NCBI GenBank assembly: GCA_947503715.1
Contig: CANNER010000004.1
Location: forward strand, 1 to 64,000
Origin: an uncultured Caulobacterales bacterium
Lineage (GTDB): Bacteria; Pseudomonadota; Alphaproteobacteria; Caulobacterales; Maricaulaceae
Reading direction: 5' to 3'
Length of the DNA: 64,000 nt
The notes under the pieces were generated by a model that made no database searches, was not told the DNA's origin, and saw only the letters and a program-made list of their open reading frames with translations. Positions 9,159 through 18,472 of this stretch are shown piece by piece (within the stretch, counting starts at the first letter, position 1; each line of letters begins with the position of its first letter). The translations under genes were made by a program, and so were the position numbers.

Positions 9159-9959
9159 GGCTTTGTCACGTTAATCACGCGATGTGTTAAGTTCCATTGC
9201 TTTAAGACTTATGAGCAAACTGGTGCGGTCGAAATATCCCACTTAGATTGAGCTTGGTGCCTAAATTTTCAGAGTGTTGATCTTGAGATGAGATGGCGTC
9301 GATGGTTGAAGAGATTGTAAATTTGACCATGGGCCGAGAGCAGTTTTTGAGCCTTGTGCAACGATCTAAACTTCTGAGCTTTTCGTTCTCTTCGCCGGAT
9401 GGGGACGTGTGAGCGTTTGGCTCTGTTCTTTTTCTACCGCCGACGTTTTGTAATTGTTTCATGCACAGCTCCTTTAGTGCTGCGCCATATGATCCAAACT
9501 TATCTGTAAAAATGCGCTCTAGTTTGACTCCCTGGTTTCTAAGGAGTTTCCGCAGCAAACGTGTGGTTGCTCTTGTATTTCTCCGTCGCTGAACAGCAAC
9601 ATCCAGGACCGTTCCCTCGTCATCGACCGCTCGCCAGAGGTAAACCATCTTGCCACCTATCTTTGCAAAGACCTCCTCCAAATGCCAAACAGCAGAGGGC
9701 CCTTCGGACCGACACTTTATGCGCTTTGCGTAAGTTGATCCAAACTTATTGACCCATCTTCGTATCCTTTCGTAAGATAATCCGACCCCGCATTAGATCA
9801 TGAGTTCTTCCAAATCTCGGACGCTGAGATTGAACCGGAAATACATCCAAACAGCACGTCGAATAATATCCGGATGGAAGCGATAGCGAGAATAGATTGA
9901 GGTTTTCATCGCGTGTGCTTAGCAGAATGTCTGAAAACTGCCATTAACGTGACAAAGCC
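9159..9959. mobile_element. IS6-family insertion sequence, about 800 bp, inactivated
   Basis: The ends are inverted repeats: GGCTTTGTCACGTTAAT at 9159-9175 and its exact reverse complement at 9943-9959. The size and the encoded transposase fit the IS6 family. I find no matching 8-bp target duplication in the flanks, in line with the deletion next to the relaxase. A second, internally deleted copy lies at 46983-47271. Confidence 0.85.
9202..9909 (-). pseudogene. IS6-family DDE transposase, three lesions
   Basis: The gene starts at ATG 9909 (MKTSIYSRYRFHPDIIRRAV, the family start). After 38 codons an in-frame TAA at 9793-9795 interrupts it. The same frame then continues through the catalytic core (WHLEEVFAKIGGKMVYLWRAVDDEGTV begins here and carries the first aspartate; IFTDKFGSYGAAL carries the second). 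A slip in the A5/T5 run at 9429-9433 moves the true C-terminus (VPIRRRERKAQKF, NHRRHLISRSTL) into another frame, which also holds a TGA. Total coding length would be about 235 codons, normal for the family. It cannot make active transposase. Confidence 0.85.
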
Positions 9960-10064
9960 CCACACTTTAAGTTACTTAAGCCACAAAATTTGAGATGAAG
10001 ACTCTATCTTCATTGCGGACGTTAGCCAAAGTTTGCTAAAAGCCCAAAATTTAACAGTCTGAAA

Positions 10065-11687
10065 TTATGAGATTGTCGAAGGGTCACTTCGGTCAGTTAA
10101 ACGCTTTAGTCCTGTTATGGTGTTTGCAATGTCTGCAATGGGATTGAGTGTCTTTTGCAAATCGGCATCCAATTTCCCGTTTGCAGGCTCATATTTCTCC
10201 AGATATAGCCGCAATGTCGCTCCGACAGTCCCCGTACCTGACAGACGAAGTGCGAAGCGACTTCCGCTTTTGAACTTAACCATCAGGCCTTGGTTTTCTG
10301 AAACAAATCTGTCAACGGGATCACGATAGGTGAAGCTCTCTGCCGCGCTGATGATTTCCTCTCCAAAGACTTTACCTGGCAACTCCTCAAGTTGATCCCG
10401 CAATCTTTGCATCACGCTTTCGGCTTTAGCGGTTTCAACTTCTTCATAGTCATGGCGCGAATAATAATTTCGGCCATAATCTTGCCAATGCTCACGCACG
10501 ATTTCGGTAACGGGTTTACCGCGTGCTGCCACAATATTGAGCCACATAAGAACTGCCCAAAGCCCGTCTTTTTCGCGGATATGATCTGAGCTGGCCCCTG
10601 CGCTTTCTTCGCCGCAAAGGGTGATTTGTCCATCATCCAAGAGATTGCCAAAAAACTTCCAGCCCGTGGGTGTTTCAAAAGCCGGAACACCTAACCGTTC
10701 CGCCACGAGGTCTGCTGCACGGCTGGTCGGCATAGAGCGCGCTACGCCTTTTATACCCGCGCTGTAACCAGGTACGAGATGGGCGTTAGCCGAAATAATC
10801 GCGAGACTGTCAGACGGAGAAACATATAGACCTCTTCCCAAGACGATATTGCGGTCGCCATCGCCGTCTGACGCCGCCCCAAAATCAGGCCCGTCTTTGG
10901 AGAACATTCTTTCAAATAGCTCTTTGGCGTAGATGGGGTTGGGATCTGGATGCCCGCCGCCGAAATCCGGCAGTGGTACAGCATTAATAATGCTGGCATC
11001 AGGCACGCCCAGTTTACCGAATATGGCTTTTGCATAAGGGCCTGTGACCGCGTGCATCGCGTCGAAACAGAAAGTCATGCCGGATATGAATAGTTTGGAG
11101 ATGGCAGTAAAATCAAACAGGCTTTCCATCAACTCTTGGTAATCCGCGACACTGTCGATGATTTCAATTTTCATGCCAGACATTCTGCTTTCACCGCGTT
11201 TGCTCAGGTCAACGGTATCAGACGAAACGGCTTTGTAACTCTCGATAATCTGGGTTCGGGCATAAATCGCATTGGTGACGGATTCTGGCGCAGGGCCGCC
11301 ATTGGCGCTGTTGAATTTAATACCGAAGTCACCCTTCGGGCCGCCCGGATTATGACTGGCAGAGAGGATGATTCCGCCAGCTGCATCATTTTTTCGAATA
11401 ATTGCCGAAACGGCCGGGGTGGATAAAATGCCGCCCTGCCCGACCAATACCCGCGCGACGCCATTTGCTGCGGCCATGCGTAATATAATTTGTATGGCGA
11501 CATCATTATAATAACGCCCATCACCCCCAACGATCAGAAGACTGCCGCGCAGCTCTGGGACGCAATCGAAAATCGCTTGAACAAAATTCTCCAGATAATT
11601 CGGTTGGGTGAATGTCTCGACAGTTTTCCGCAAGCCAGAGGTGCCGGGTTTCTGACCTTGAAATGGCGTCGTCTTAGTTATGTTCAT
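10065..11687 (-). CDS. pgm: Alpha-D-glucose phosphate-specific phosphoglucomutase
   Basis: 540 residues from ATG 11687, which has GGAG about ten bases upstream; the ten codons before it are not needed. The enzyme interconverts glucose-1-phosphate and glucose-6-phosphate in the cytosol, linking glycogen to central metabolism. The four family loops are all present: the phosphoserine loop LSASHNPGG, the metal loop DGDGDRNIV, the sugar-specificity loop CGEESAGAS, and the phosphate-binding RLSGTGTVGATLRL. Its start overlaps the end of the debranching/glucanotransferase gene by 14 bases, so the two are translationally coupled. It is the last gene of the minus-strand glycogen operon. Confidence 0.96.
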   Translation of the reverse strand: MNITKTTPFQGQKPGTSGLRKTVETFTQPNYLENFVQAIFDCVPELRGSLLIVGGDGRYYNDVAIQIILRMAAANGVARVLVGQGGILSTPAVSAIIRKNDAAGGIILSASHNPGGPKGDFGIKFNSANGGPAPESVTNAIYARTQIIESYKAVSSDTVDLSKRGESRMSGMKIEIIDSVADYQELMESLFDFTAISKLFISGMTFCFDAMHAVTGPYAKAIFGKLGVPDASIINAVPLPDFGGGHPDPNPIYAKELFERMFSKDGPDFGAASDGDGDRNIVLGRGLYVSPSDSLAIISANAHLVPGYSAGIKGVARSMPTSRAADLVAERLGVPAFETPTGWKFFGNLLDDGQITLCGEESAGASSDHIREKDGLWAVLMWLNIVAARGKPVTEIVREHWQDYGRNYYSRHDYEEVETAKAESVMQRLRDQLEELPGKVFGEEIISAAESFTYRDPVDRFVSENQGLMVKFKSGSRFALRLSGTGTVGATLRLYLEKYEPANGKLDADLQKTLNPIADIANTITGLKRLTDRSDPSTIS

Positions 11688-14600
11688 TTCGAGGTCTCCG
11701 GGGTCTAACGGCAGCAATCGTGTCGAGGATTTTATTGCAGTCTATATCGGCCTTCAATGCTTCAAGGGAAAGCTTGCTGCGCCTTCGCCAGTTCGGTTGT
11801 TCGTCCGTCGTGCCAGGTACATTTGGCTGTTGCCGATCCAGCATTATATCTTCCAGAGGGATGGCGAAAGCCAGAGCCGGCGCAGAAGCGAGCCAGCCTT
11901 GCAGTTTTGACATGACCTCGCCGTCTAGGGCTTCCGGTTTTTCATGGAGGTTCAACGCCTCAAATAGAACGTTTTTATCCTGTTCGCGGACATATTTTTC
12001 ATGGGCCAAAACATTGGGGTCGTTGCCAATCCCAAGCGCTTCCCGCCATAGAAAATCATCACCGGCCCAAAACCCGGCGAGTGTTGGAAAATCATGGTTA
12101 GAAAAAGCTGCTACAGCCAGCTCACGTAAGTGCTCTAGTGGAATAATGTTGCCCGATGATGTGCGTTCGATTAGTAAGACTGAACAGCCCATGAGTTGCC
12201 AATCGGCCATGTGGGCGCGGAAATCATCCGGGACAGTGCCGAGATCTTCGCCGAACACCACACAATTTGTTTCATGCGAAAGCTCTGAGACAACATCTAA
12301 AAGCCCATCGAAAGGAAAACGCAAATAAGCTCCGGCACCGCCGCTCTGCGGTATGAAAAAACTCCGCTGCAAGCCAAGAACATGATCAATACGTAAAGCG
12401 CCGCCGAGCTCCATATTGGCTTTTAACGCACGCTTGAACGGGGCATAGTTTTCTTTGACTAACAGGTGGGGATTGAAAGGCAGTAGATTCCATTTTTGTC
12501 CATTGGGATTAGCCATATCGCCGGGCGCGCCTAAGCTTATGCCTTTTGCAAAAGCGGTCTGTTCACGCCAAGCATCGGAGCCGCCCGGCACGACGCCTAC
12601 TGCAAAATCGAGATAAAGACCGACGCGCATTCCGGCCGCCTTGGCACGAGCTTGAGCGTCCGAGAGTTGCGTGTACGCTATCCATTGCAGATATTTATAA
12701 TAGCTAATGCGATCTGAATTTTCTGTTTCAAATTTGCGGCACGCGAGACTTTCAGGAGACTGATATTTTTTAGGAAAATTATGAAACCCATCGTAAGTTT
12801 GCTTGGCTTTGGGAAGCGTTTCGAACAACGCGTCGAAGAGAGCGTGCTGTGATAGGGCCTCACCTTTGCCGTCGCAGAAACTCTCAAACGCCTTTGCCCG
12901 CTGATGGGTCTTCGAAAAATTTCTGAAGACTGCAAACGCCTTTTCAAAGGCTTCTGTTTTTAATTTATAAACGGCCTCATAATCCACTAAACCGTCTTTG
13001 TAGGGATTTGACGGCGCACTGAACTTCGCCTCGGCCAGTTCCGGAACATTATCTGGCGCAATATGCATGATGTTTAGAAATTCACGCGAACTGGGTGAGT
13101 ATGGCGAATAGAGATGTGGCGCACTTGGAAAGAGAGCGTGTACTGGATTTAGTCCAATAAAGTCAGCGCCTTTACTGGCCATATGTTCGGCTAAGATGGC
13201 TAAATCTTCAAAGTCACCAACACCCCAATTTCGGTCGGATCGCAGGCCGTATAATCCGCAAGTGACGCCCCAAATACCCTCATGGTTCCGTAAAGCCTCT
13301 GCGCCATAGACGGGCATTTTATCTTCAACATCAGGGTAGGCCTGTGGCGGTACAGATTCTACGGCTTTTAGAAGTTTGCTGAGTGAATGAGATTCGGCCT
13401 GATGTGTATGACCTGAGATGTCGCGAAAACTCTCTATAAACCCATAGACTTCAGCTTTTTTTTTGAGATCCGCTGTCTCTTGTTCGTCAGTTTTGTAGGG
13501 CCTATCCAGACTAAAAACACTCACACTATTTGCTGGAATTAGGTTCCCTTCAAACGCCCCTGCGCTCGATAAATCAAATTTCCAATCCGCATTCATTACA
13601 GCATGAAACGTCTGAGCTTCGCCGCGGTTCATAACAATCAAAACCGCACCTTCAGCGTCCATGTTCAGGACTAATCCAATACAGCTTAGCCCATGATCGT
13701 CCCAAGCGCCGCCTTGTAATTCACCGCCCTTTGGAGACAGCCAGAGGGCATTTCTCGCGCCGTCGTCATTTATGGCTTCGCCATGTAAAAAACCGCTTTG
13801 GGAAAAATGCGGTTTGGTTTTTCGCAACGCAATCAGCTCTATCGCGAAATTTTGAAGCTCACTATCAGCTGCCCCCCAATTTAACCAAGTGATGTCATTG
13901 TCTTGGCAATAGCTATTATTATTTCCACCCTGGCTATGTCCAAACTCATCACCGGCAAGCAGCATAGGCGTGCCTTGTGACAGGATCAGCGTCGCAAGCA
14001 AATTCTTTGATCTGCGGCGTCTTGCGTGGATTATATCAGAATTATCCGTTGCGCCCTCAACGCCCATATTATCAGATAAATTGTGTCCGTGCCCGTCGCG
14101 ATTTTCTTCGCCATTCGCATGATTGTGTTTCTCATTATAACTCACGGTGTCTTTGAGCGTGAAACCGTCATGGGACGTGATGAAGTTCAGCGAACTATGC
14201 GCGTTTTTATCAGAGTGATCGAAAACATCCGCGGAGCCGAGTAGACGCGCCGCCAACGCTTTGTGGGCCATTTCATCGCCGCGCCAAAAACTTCTAACAT
14301 CATCTCGGAAACGATCATTCCATCCTCCCCAGCCTTTGGGGAATTGCCCTAAGACATAGCCGCCGGGACCGATGTCCCACGGTTCAGCGATGAGTTTTAC
14401 TTTTGAAAGAACAGGATCTTTTTCGCAAGCGATTAGGAAATCACTCTGCTGGGTAAATCCATCCGGCCCCCGCGCCAGAGTCGAGGCCAGATCAAAACGA
14501 AAACCGTCAACGCCCATCTGCTCAACCCAATATCGCAAGCTGGCGATTGTCAGCGCCAAAACCTGCGGGTGGGTCATATCAAGCGTATTACCTGTTCCTG

Positions 14601-15522
14601 TATGATTGACGTAAAAACGTCTATCATCCTGCAAGCCATAATAGCTCAGATTATCAATACCTCTATAAGAGAGGGTCGGTCCTAGCTCATCACTTTCAGC
14701 CGTATGGTTATAAACAACGTCTAATATGACTTCGATACCTGCTGCATGTAGCGCCTCGACTGAGGACTTAAACTCGGACGCCTCGCCGTAGCTCGAGTGG
14801 GCAGCAAAATAATTTATGGGATTATAGCCCCAATAATTGGTCAGCCCAAGCCCCGTCAGGCGCGGCTCCGTGAAGAAACTTTGCACAGGTAAAAGCTCGA
14901 CAGCTGAAACAGCCAGAGCGGTCAGATGCTTGATGATGGCTGGCTCTTTTATTCCGGCAAATTTCCCCTGAGCGGCGGGCGCAACATCCGGATGCCGCAT
15001 CGTGAGACCTTTGACGTGAGCTTCATAGACGAGCGTCTCTGCCCAAGATGTTTTAGGACGTTTGGATTTATAGGGCGCAGCCTCCGCAATCGCTATGCAT
15101 TTGGGCATGAACGGAGCTGAGTCACGCTTATCAAACGACAAATCTTTTTCGGAGCTACTTAAATCATATCCGAATATCGCGTCATCTTGGATAATTCTGC
15201 CGAACAACTCCCGAGCGTAAGGGTCTAGCAACAGCTTATTAGAATTAAATCGATGGCCGTCTTGCGGGGCATAAGGTCCATCCACGCGGTAGCCATAAAG
15301 CTGGCCCGGTTCTAAACCTTCTACGAAACCATGCCAAATATCGCCTGTCCGAAACGGTAGGTCTATCTTAGCAATTTCCGTTTTCCCGTCTTCGGAAAAT
15401 AAGCAAAGCGTCACCCGCGACGCGTGAGCAGAAAACAGAGCGAAATTAATGCCGCCTGCGCCAGTTGATGCCCCAAGTGGAGATGGTTTACCCGCACTGG
15501 CTATATAATGTGAAGCGGTCAT
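11674..15522 (-). CDS. Fused glycogen debranching enzyme and 4-alpha-glucanotransferase (GlgX-MalQ)
   Basis: A single 1,282-residue frame. Residues 1 to about 668 are a GlgX-type GH13 isoamylase: an N-terminal CBM48-like part, the nucleophile in GFRFDLAS (about 344), the acid/base in IAEPWDIGPGG (about 378) and the third acid in TSHDGFTL (about 451). A linker of roughly 70 residues, rich in charged residues, follows. Residues from about 740 to the end are a MalQ-type GH77 domain with GLRSDRNWGVGDFEDL, RIDHVLGLQRSFF, FGEDLGTVPDDF and SNHDFPTLAGFW. Both halves look catalytically complete. The protein would remove branches and rearrange the released maltodextrins. It starts 2 bp after the glycogen synthase stop, with GAGG just upstream. 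These activities are normally separate proteins, so the fusion is unusual. Confidence 0.93.
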   Translation of the reverse strand: MTASHYIASAGKPSPLGASTGAGGINFALFSAHASRVTLCLFSEDGKTEIAKIDLPFRTGDIWHGFVEGLEPGQLYGYRVDGPYAPQDGHRFNSNKLLLDPYARELFGRIIQDDAIFGYDLSSSEKDLSFDKRDSAPFMPKCIAIAEAAPYKSKRPKTSWAETLVYEAHVKGLTMRHPDVAPAAQGKFAGIKEPAIIKHLTALAVSAVELLPVQSFFTEPRLTGLGLTNYWGYNPINYFAAHSSYGEASEFKSSVEALHAAGIEVILDVVYNHTAESDELGPTLSYRGIDNLSYYGLQDDRRFYVNHTGTGNTLDMTHPQVLALTIASLRYWVEQMGVDGFRFDLASTLARGPDGFTQQSDFLIACEKDPVLSKVKLIAEPWDIGPGGYVLGQFPKGWGGWNDRFRDDVRSFWRGDEMAHKALAARLLGSADVFDHSDKNAHSSLNFITSHDGFTLKDTVSYNEKHNHANGEENRDGHGHNLSDNMGVEGATDNSDIIHARRRRSKNLLATLILSQGTPMLLAGDEFGHSQGGNNNSYCQDNDITWLNWGAADSELQNFAIELIALRKTKPHFSQSGFLHGEAINDDGARNALWLSPKGGELQGGAWDDHGLSCIGLVLNMDAEGAVLIVMNRGEAQTFHAVMNADWKFDLSSAGAFEGNLIPANSVSVFSLDRPYKTDEQETADLKKKAEVYGFIESFRDISGHTHQAESHSLSKLLKAVESVPPQAYPDVEDKMPVYGAEALRNHEGIWGVTCGLYGLRSDRNWGVGDFEDLAILAEHMASKGADFIGLNPVHALFPSAPHLYSPYSPSSREFLNIMHIAPDNVPELAEAKFSAPSNPYKDGLVDYEAVYKLKTEAFEKAFAVFRNFSKTHQRAKAFESFCDGKGEALSQHALFDALFETLPKAKQTYDGFHNFPKKYQSPESLACRKFETENSDRISYYKYLQWIAYTQLSDAQARAKAAGMRVGLYLDFAVGVVPGGSDAWREQTAFAKGISLGAPGDMANPNGQKWNLLPFNPHLLVKENYAPFKRALKANMELGGALRIDHVLGLQRSFFIPQSGGAGAYLRFPFDGLLDVVSELSHETNCVVFGEDLGTVPDDFRAHMADWQLMGCSVLLIERTSSGNIIPLEHLRELAVAAFSNHDFPTLAGFWAGDDFLWREALGIGNDPNVLAHEKYVREQDKNVLFEALNLHEKPEALDGEVMSKLQGWLASAPALAFAIPLEDIMLDRQQPNVPGTTDEQPNWRRRSKLSLEALKADIDCNKILDTIAAVRPRRPRNEHN

Positions 15523-15524
15523 TT

Positions 15525-16964
15525 TCAGACCTCTAGCAGACCTGCATAAAGATTGAGATAGTCTTTAGCTGACGGCTCCCACCCAACCGGATGAGAGAGA
15601 CAATTTTGCTTCATTTGTGACCAGATTTTGGGCGCTTTGTACAGGCTAAAGGCACGGTCAATTGTGGCCGATAAATTATGCGGCGTAATGTCAAAAAATA
15701 GTAAGCCCGTGGCTGCTGACTTTGCCAGCGCTGCAGGACTGGCGTCAATGATTGTATCATTGAGCCCGCCGACGCGGCCAGCAATAGGCACCGTTCCATA
15801 ACGCATCGCGCAAAGCTGCGTTAGGCCGCACGGTTCAAATCTGGACGGAATGAAAATCGCATCAGACCCGGCTTGGATGAAATGGGCAAGCGGTTCATCA
15901 TATCCAATTTGGACGGAGACTTCAGTCGGGTGTTTTTCAGCGGCAGCACGGAACTTATCTTCAATGGCGCTATCGCCCGATCCAAGGAGCGCCAATTGCC
16001 CGCCTGATAAGACAATGTGGTCGACGAGATCTCCAAGAAGATCTAGCCCCTTTTGCGTGGTTAATCTGGAAATCACGCAGAAGAGCGGTGTATCTTTTGA
16101 AACCCGCAATCCCATTTTCTTTTGTAGGGCGACTTTGTTTTTGGCTTTACCTTCCGGCGCATCGGCAGAGAACGGCGCCGTAATAGCCGGGTCTGTTTCA
16201 GGATCCCAAACCTCAAGGTCGATTCCGTTCAAAATGCCTGACAAGGCCTTCTGCCGAGATTTTAAAATTCCGCCAAATCCCATACCACCTTGGTCGGATT
16301 GAATTTCCAAAGCGTAGCTTGGGCTTACCGTTGTTACGTGGTGACTATAAACCACGCCGCCTTTGAGGAAGCTAACCTTATCCCAATATTCTAAGCCGTC
16401 TTTGTGGAAGACCTCGTCGGGCAAGCCAATGCCAGTCAATATTGATTTCGGAAAGAGGCCTTGAAAGGCAAGATTATGTATTGTCAGAACCGCTTTAACT
16501 TCGGAATTTGTGGCTTGGAGATAGACTGAAACAAGCCCTGCTTGCCAGTCATGCGCATGCACGACATCAAAGGCTTTTAGACCAAATTTTCCAGAGGCCA
16601 GGTCAGCCGCAATACGGGAAAAGGCAGCAAATTTTATTGCATTGTCCGGACGGTCAACGCCGCTCTCCAGCTGATAAGGATTGCCTTCAAATTTGAATAA
16701 ATGCGGTGCGTCGAGTGCAATAACTGAGAGGCCTGCTTTCGTTCTTCCGGACATAAGTTTGGCCTTACCTCCACCAACGTCAGTAAGTTTTTTGATTGTT
16801 TTTTTGCCTGTTAAGCCACTTAAAACAGATGGAAATCCAGGTAGGAAGACTGTGACATCTGCCCCTTGCGTTTCAAGCGCCAGAGGCAAAGCCCCGACGA
16901 CATCCGCAAGCCCTCCCGTTTTAATGAGCGGAAAACACTCTGAGGCCACCATTAAAATGCGCAT
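15525..16964 (-). CDS. glgA: Glycogen synthase (GT5)
   Basis: 479 residues, the usual length for bacterial GlgA. It transfers glucose from ADP-glucose onto growing alpha-1,4 glucan in the cytosol. The ADP-glucose-binding KTGGLADVVGALP motif sits at about residue 15, and the C-terminal catalytic loop FIPSRFEPCGLTQL carries the two family glutamates/acid positions. Second in the minus-strand operon, 8 bp after glgC and 2 bp before the fused debranching gene, so it is almost certainly co-transcribed with both. Confidence 0.96.
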   Translation of the reverse strand: MRILMVASECFPLIKTGGLADVVGALPLALETQGADVTVFLPGFPSVLSGLTGKKTIKKLTDVGGGKAKLMSGRTKAGLSVIALDAPHLFKFEGNPYQLESGVDRPDNAIKFAAFSRIAADLASGKFGLKAFDVVHAHDWQAGLVSVYLQATNSEVKAVLTIHNLAFQGLFPKSILTGIGLPDEVFHKDGLEYWDKVSFLKGGVVYSHHVTTVSPSYALEIQSDQGGMGFGGILKSRQKALSGILNGIDLEVWDPETDPAITAPFSADAPEGKAKNKVALQKKMGLRVSKDTPLFCVISRLTTQKGLDLLGDLVDHIVLSGGQLALLGSGDSAIEDKFRAAAEKHPTEVSVQIGYDEPLAHFIQAGSDAIFIPSRFEPCGLTQLCAMRYGTVPIAGRVGGLNDTIIDASPAALAKSAATGLLFFDITPHNLSATIDRAFSLYKAPKIWSQMKQNCLSHPVGWEPSAKDYLNLYAGLLEV

Positions 16965-16972
16965 TATATCGG

Positions 16973-18274
16973 CTAAAAATCCAAATTATCAATCATGGGC
17001 TGTGTAATTAAACAGACCCCACTTTTAGTGCGGTAGAAGCGTTTAGCGTCGAGTTCAGCATCATTCCCAACGGCTAAACCTTTAGGGATTTTAACCCCTT
17101 TGTCTATCACGACATTCGTCAATTGACAAACTTCAGCGATATCGACTTCCGGTAACACAATACAGCGTTTTAGCGTCGAATAAGAATGAATATAACACCG
17201 CGTAAACAATAAAGATTGATCTACACGCGCTCCGGAAACAATACAGCCTCCAGAGATTACAGAATTGACGGCAGAGCCTCGCCTGCCAACCTTGTCGTGG
17301 ATGAATTTCGCACCGGGTGCTAACTCACTATAGGTCCAGATTGGCCAACTACTGTCATAAAGATTGAGAGCTGGCTCAAAAGATGTCAGATCCAAATTCG
17401 CTTCCATATAGGCGTCCACGGTTCCGACATCACGCCAGTATGCTTCCTCCTCGCCGTCAGAACGTACACAGGACTTGGTAAAGCGATGTGCCTGAGCTTT
17501 CCCGTTTTTCACAATATAAGGAATGAGGTTTTTGCCGAAATCTCTATCTGAATCTGGATCGGCTGCATCCCGGCGGAGTTGTTCAAAAAGATAATTCCTA
17601 TTAAAGACATAGATCCCCATAGATGCCAGACATTTATCTGGTTGTCCTGGCATGGTTGGAGGGTTCGCCGGCTTTTCAAGAAAATCAGTAATGCGGTAAC
17701 TTTCATCTACATGCATAATACCGAATTCGCTGGCATTATCTGTCGGTATCTCGAGGCATCCAATGGTCACATCGGCTTTAGAGTTTACATGCTCTTCGAG
17801 CATGATTTCATAATCCATTTTGTAAATATGGTCTCCCGCGAGAACGACGATATATTCAAGGTTGGAATAGCTCTCAATGATATGGATATTTTGATATACT
17901 GCATCAGCCGTCCCTTCGTACCATCGGGTTTCTGACATGGTTTGAGATGCTGGCATAATGTCGAAACTCTCATTGCGTTCCGCACGGTAAAAATTCCAAC
18001 CGCGTTGCAAATGTCGAATGAGGCTATGCTGCTTATATTGTGTCGCGACCCCGATGCGCTTAATCCCGGAATTCATCGCATTAGAGAGTGCAAAATCAAT
18101 GATGCGAAACTTGCCGCCAAAGAAGACCGCAGGCTTGGCGCGAGTCTCTGTCAGATCTTTCAAGCGGCTCCCGCGCCCTCCGGCCAGAACAAAAGCCATC
18201 GACCTCTCAGCCAGTCGTCGATTATTGGTTCTATCACTTTGTCGCCGATTCAACGAGGCCGCCTTATTTTGCAT
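16973..18274 (-). CDS. glgC: Glucose-1-phosphate adenylyltransferase
   Basis: 433 residues from ATG 18274, which has a GAGGGG stretch at the right distance; the TTG one codon earlier is less likely. It makes ADP-glucose from glucose-1-phosphate and ATP, the committed step of glycogen synthesis. Visible motifs are the nucleotide loop [13 protein letters not shown], the [15 protein letters not shown] block, and the C-terminal left-handed helix repeats ([20 protein letters not shown]). First gene of the minus-strand operon, divergent from glgP. The roughly 200-bp gap at 18275-18472 must hold both promoters; I see no clear operator there. Confidence 0.96.
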   Translation of the reverse strand: MQNKAASLNRRQSDRTNNRRLAERSMAFVLAGGRGSRLKDLTETRAKPAVFFGGKFRIIDFALSNAMNSGIKRIGVATQYKQHSLIRHLQRGWNFYRAERNESFDIMPASQTMSETRWYEGTADAVYQNIHIIESYSNLEYIVVLAGDHIYKMDYEIMLEEHVNSKADVTIGCLEIPTDNASEFGIMHVDESYRITDFLEKPANPPTMPGQPDKCLASMGIYVFNRNYLFEQLRRDAADPDSDRDFGKNLIPYIVKNGKAQAHRFTKSCVRSDGEEEAYWRDVGTVDAYMEANLDLTSFEPALNLYDSSWPIWTYSELAPGAKFIHDKVGRRGSAVNSVISGGCIVSGARVDQSLLFTRCYIHSYSTLKRCIVLPEVDIAEVCQLTNVVIDKGVKIPKGLAVGNDAELDAKRFYRTKSGVCLITQPMIDNLDF

Positions 18275-18472
18275 CAATTTCCCCTCAATGGGTGTTTTTT
18301 CCTGTTTTTCTTACTCTAAGCATAGTTTTTATACGGTAGTAAGGGAAATTCATGCGGGAAAGACTAGACGCATCTCTTTTTGCCGACTACCTCCCGCCGC
18401 GATATAAGTAACTCATGGACAGCGCTGTCATCATGCGCATGATCCGATTTAAAAATATTCACGAGATACCCC

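Noticed and set aside
9151-9967. Target-site duplication for the IS6 element
   Set aside because: The 8-bp flanks do not match in any reasonable register.
11720-12328. 202-codon plus-strand frame inside the GlgX-MalQ gene
   Set aside because: It lies antisense to well-conserved MalQ sequence and is serine-rich with no family.
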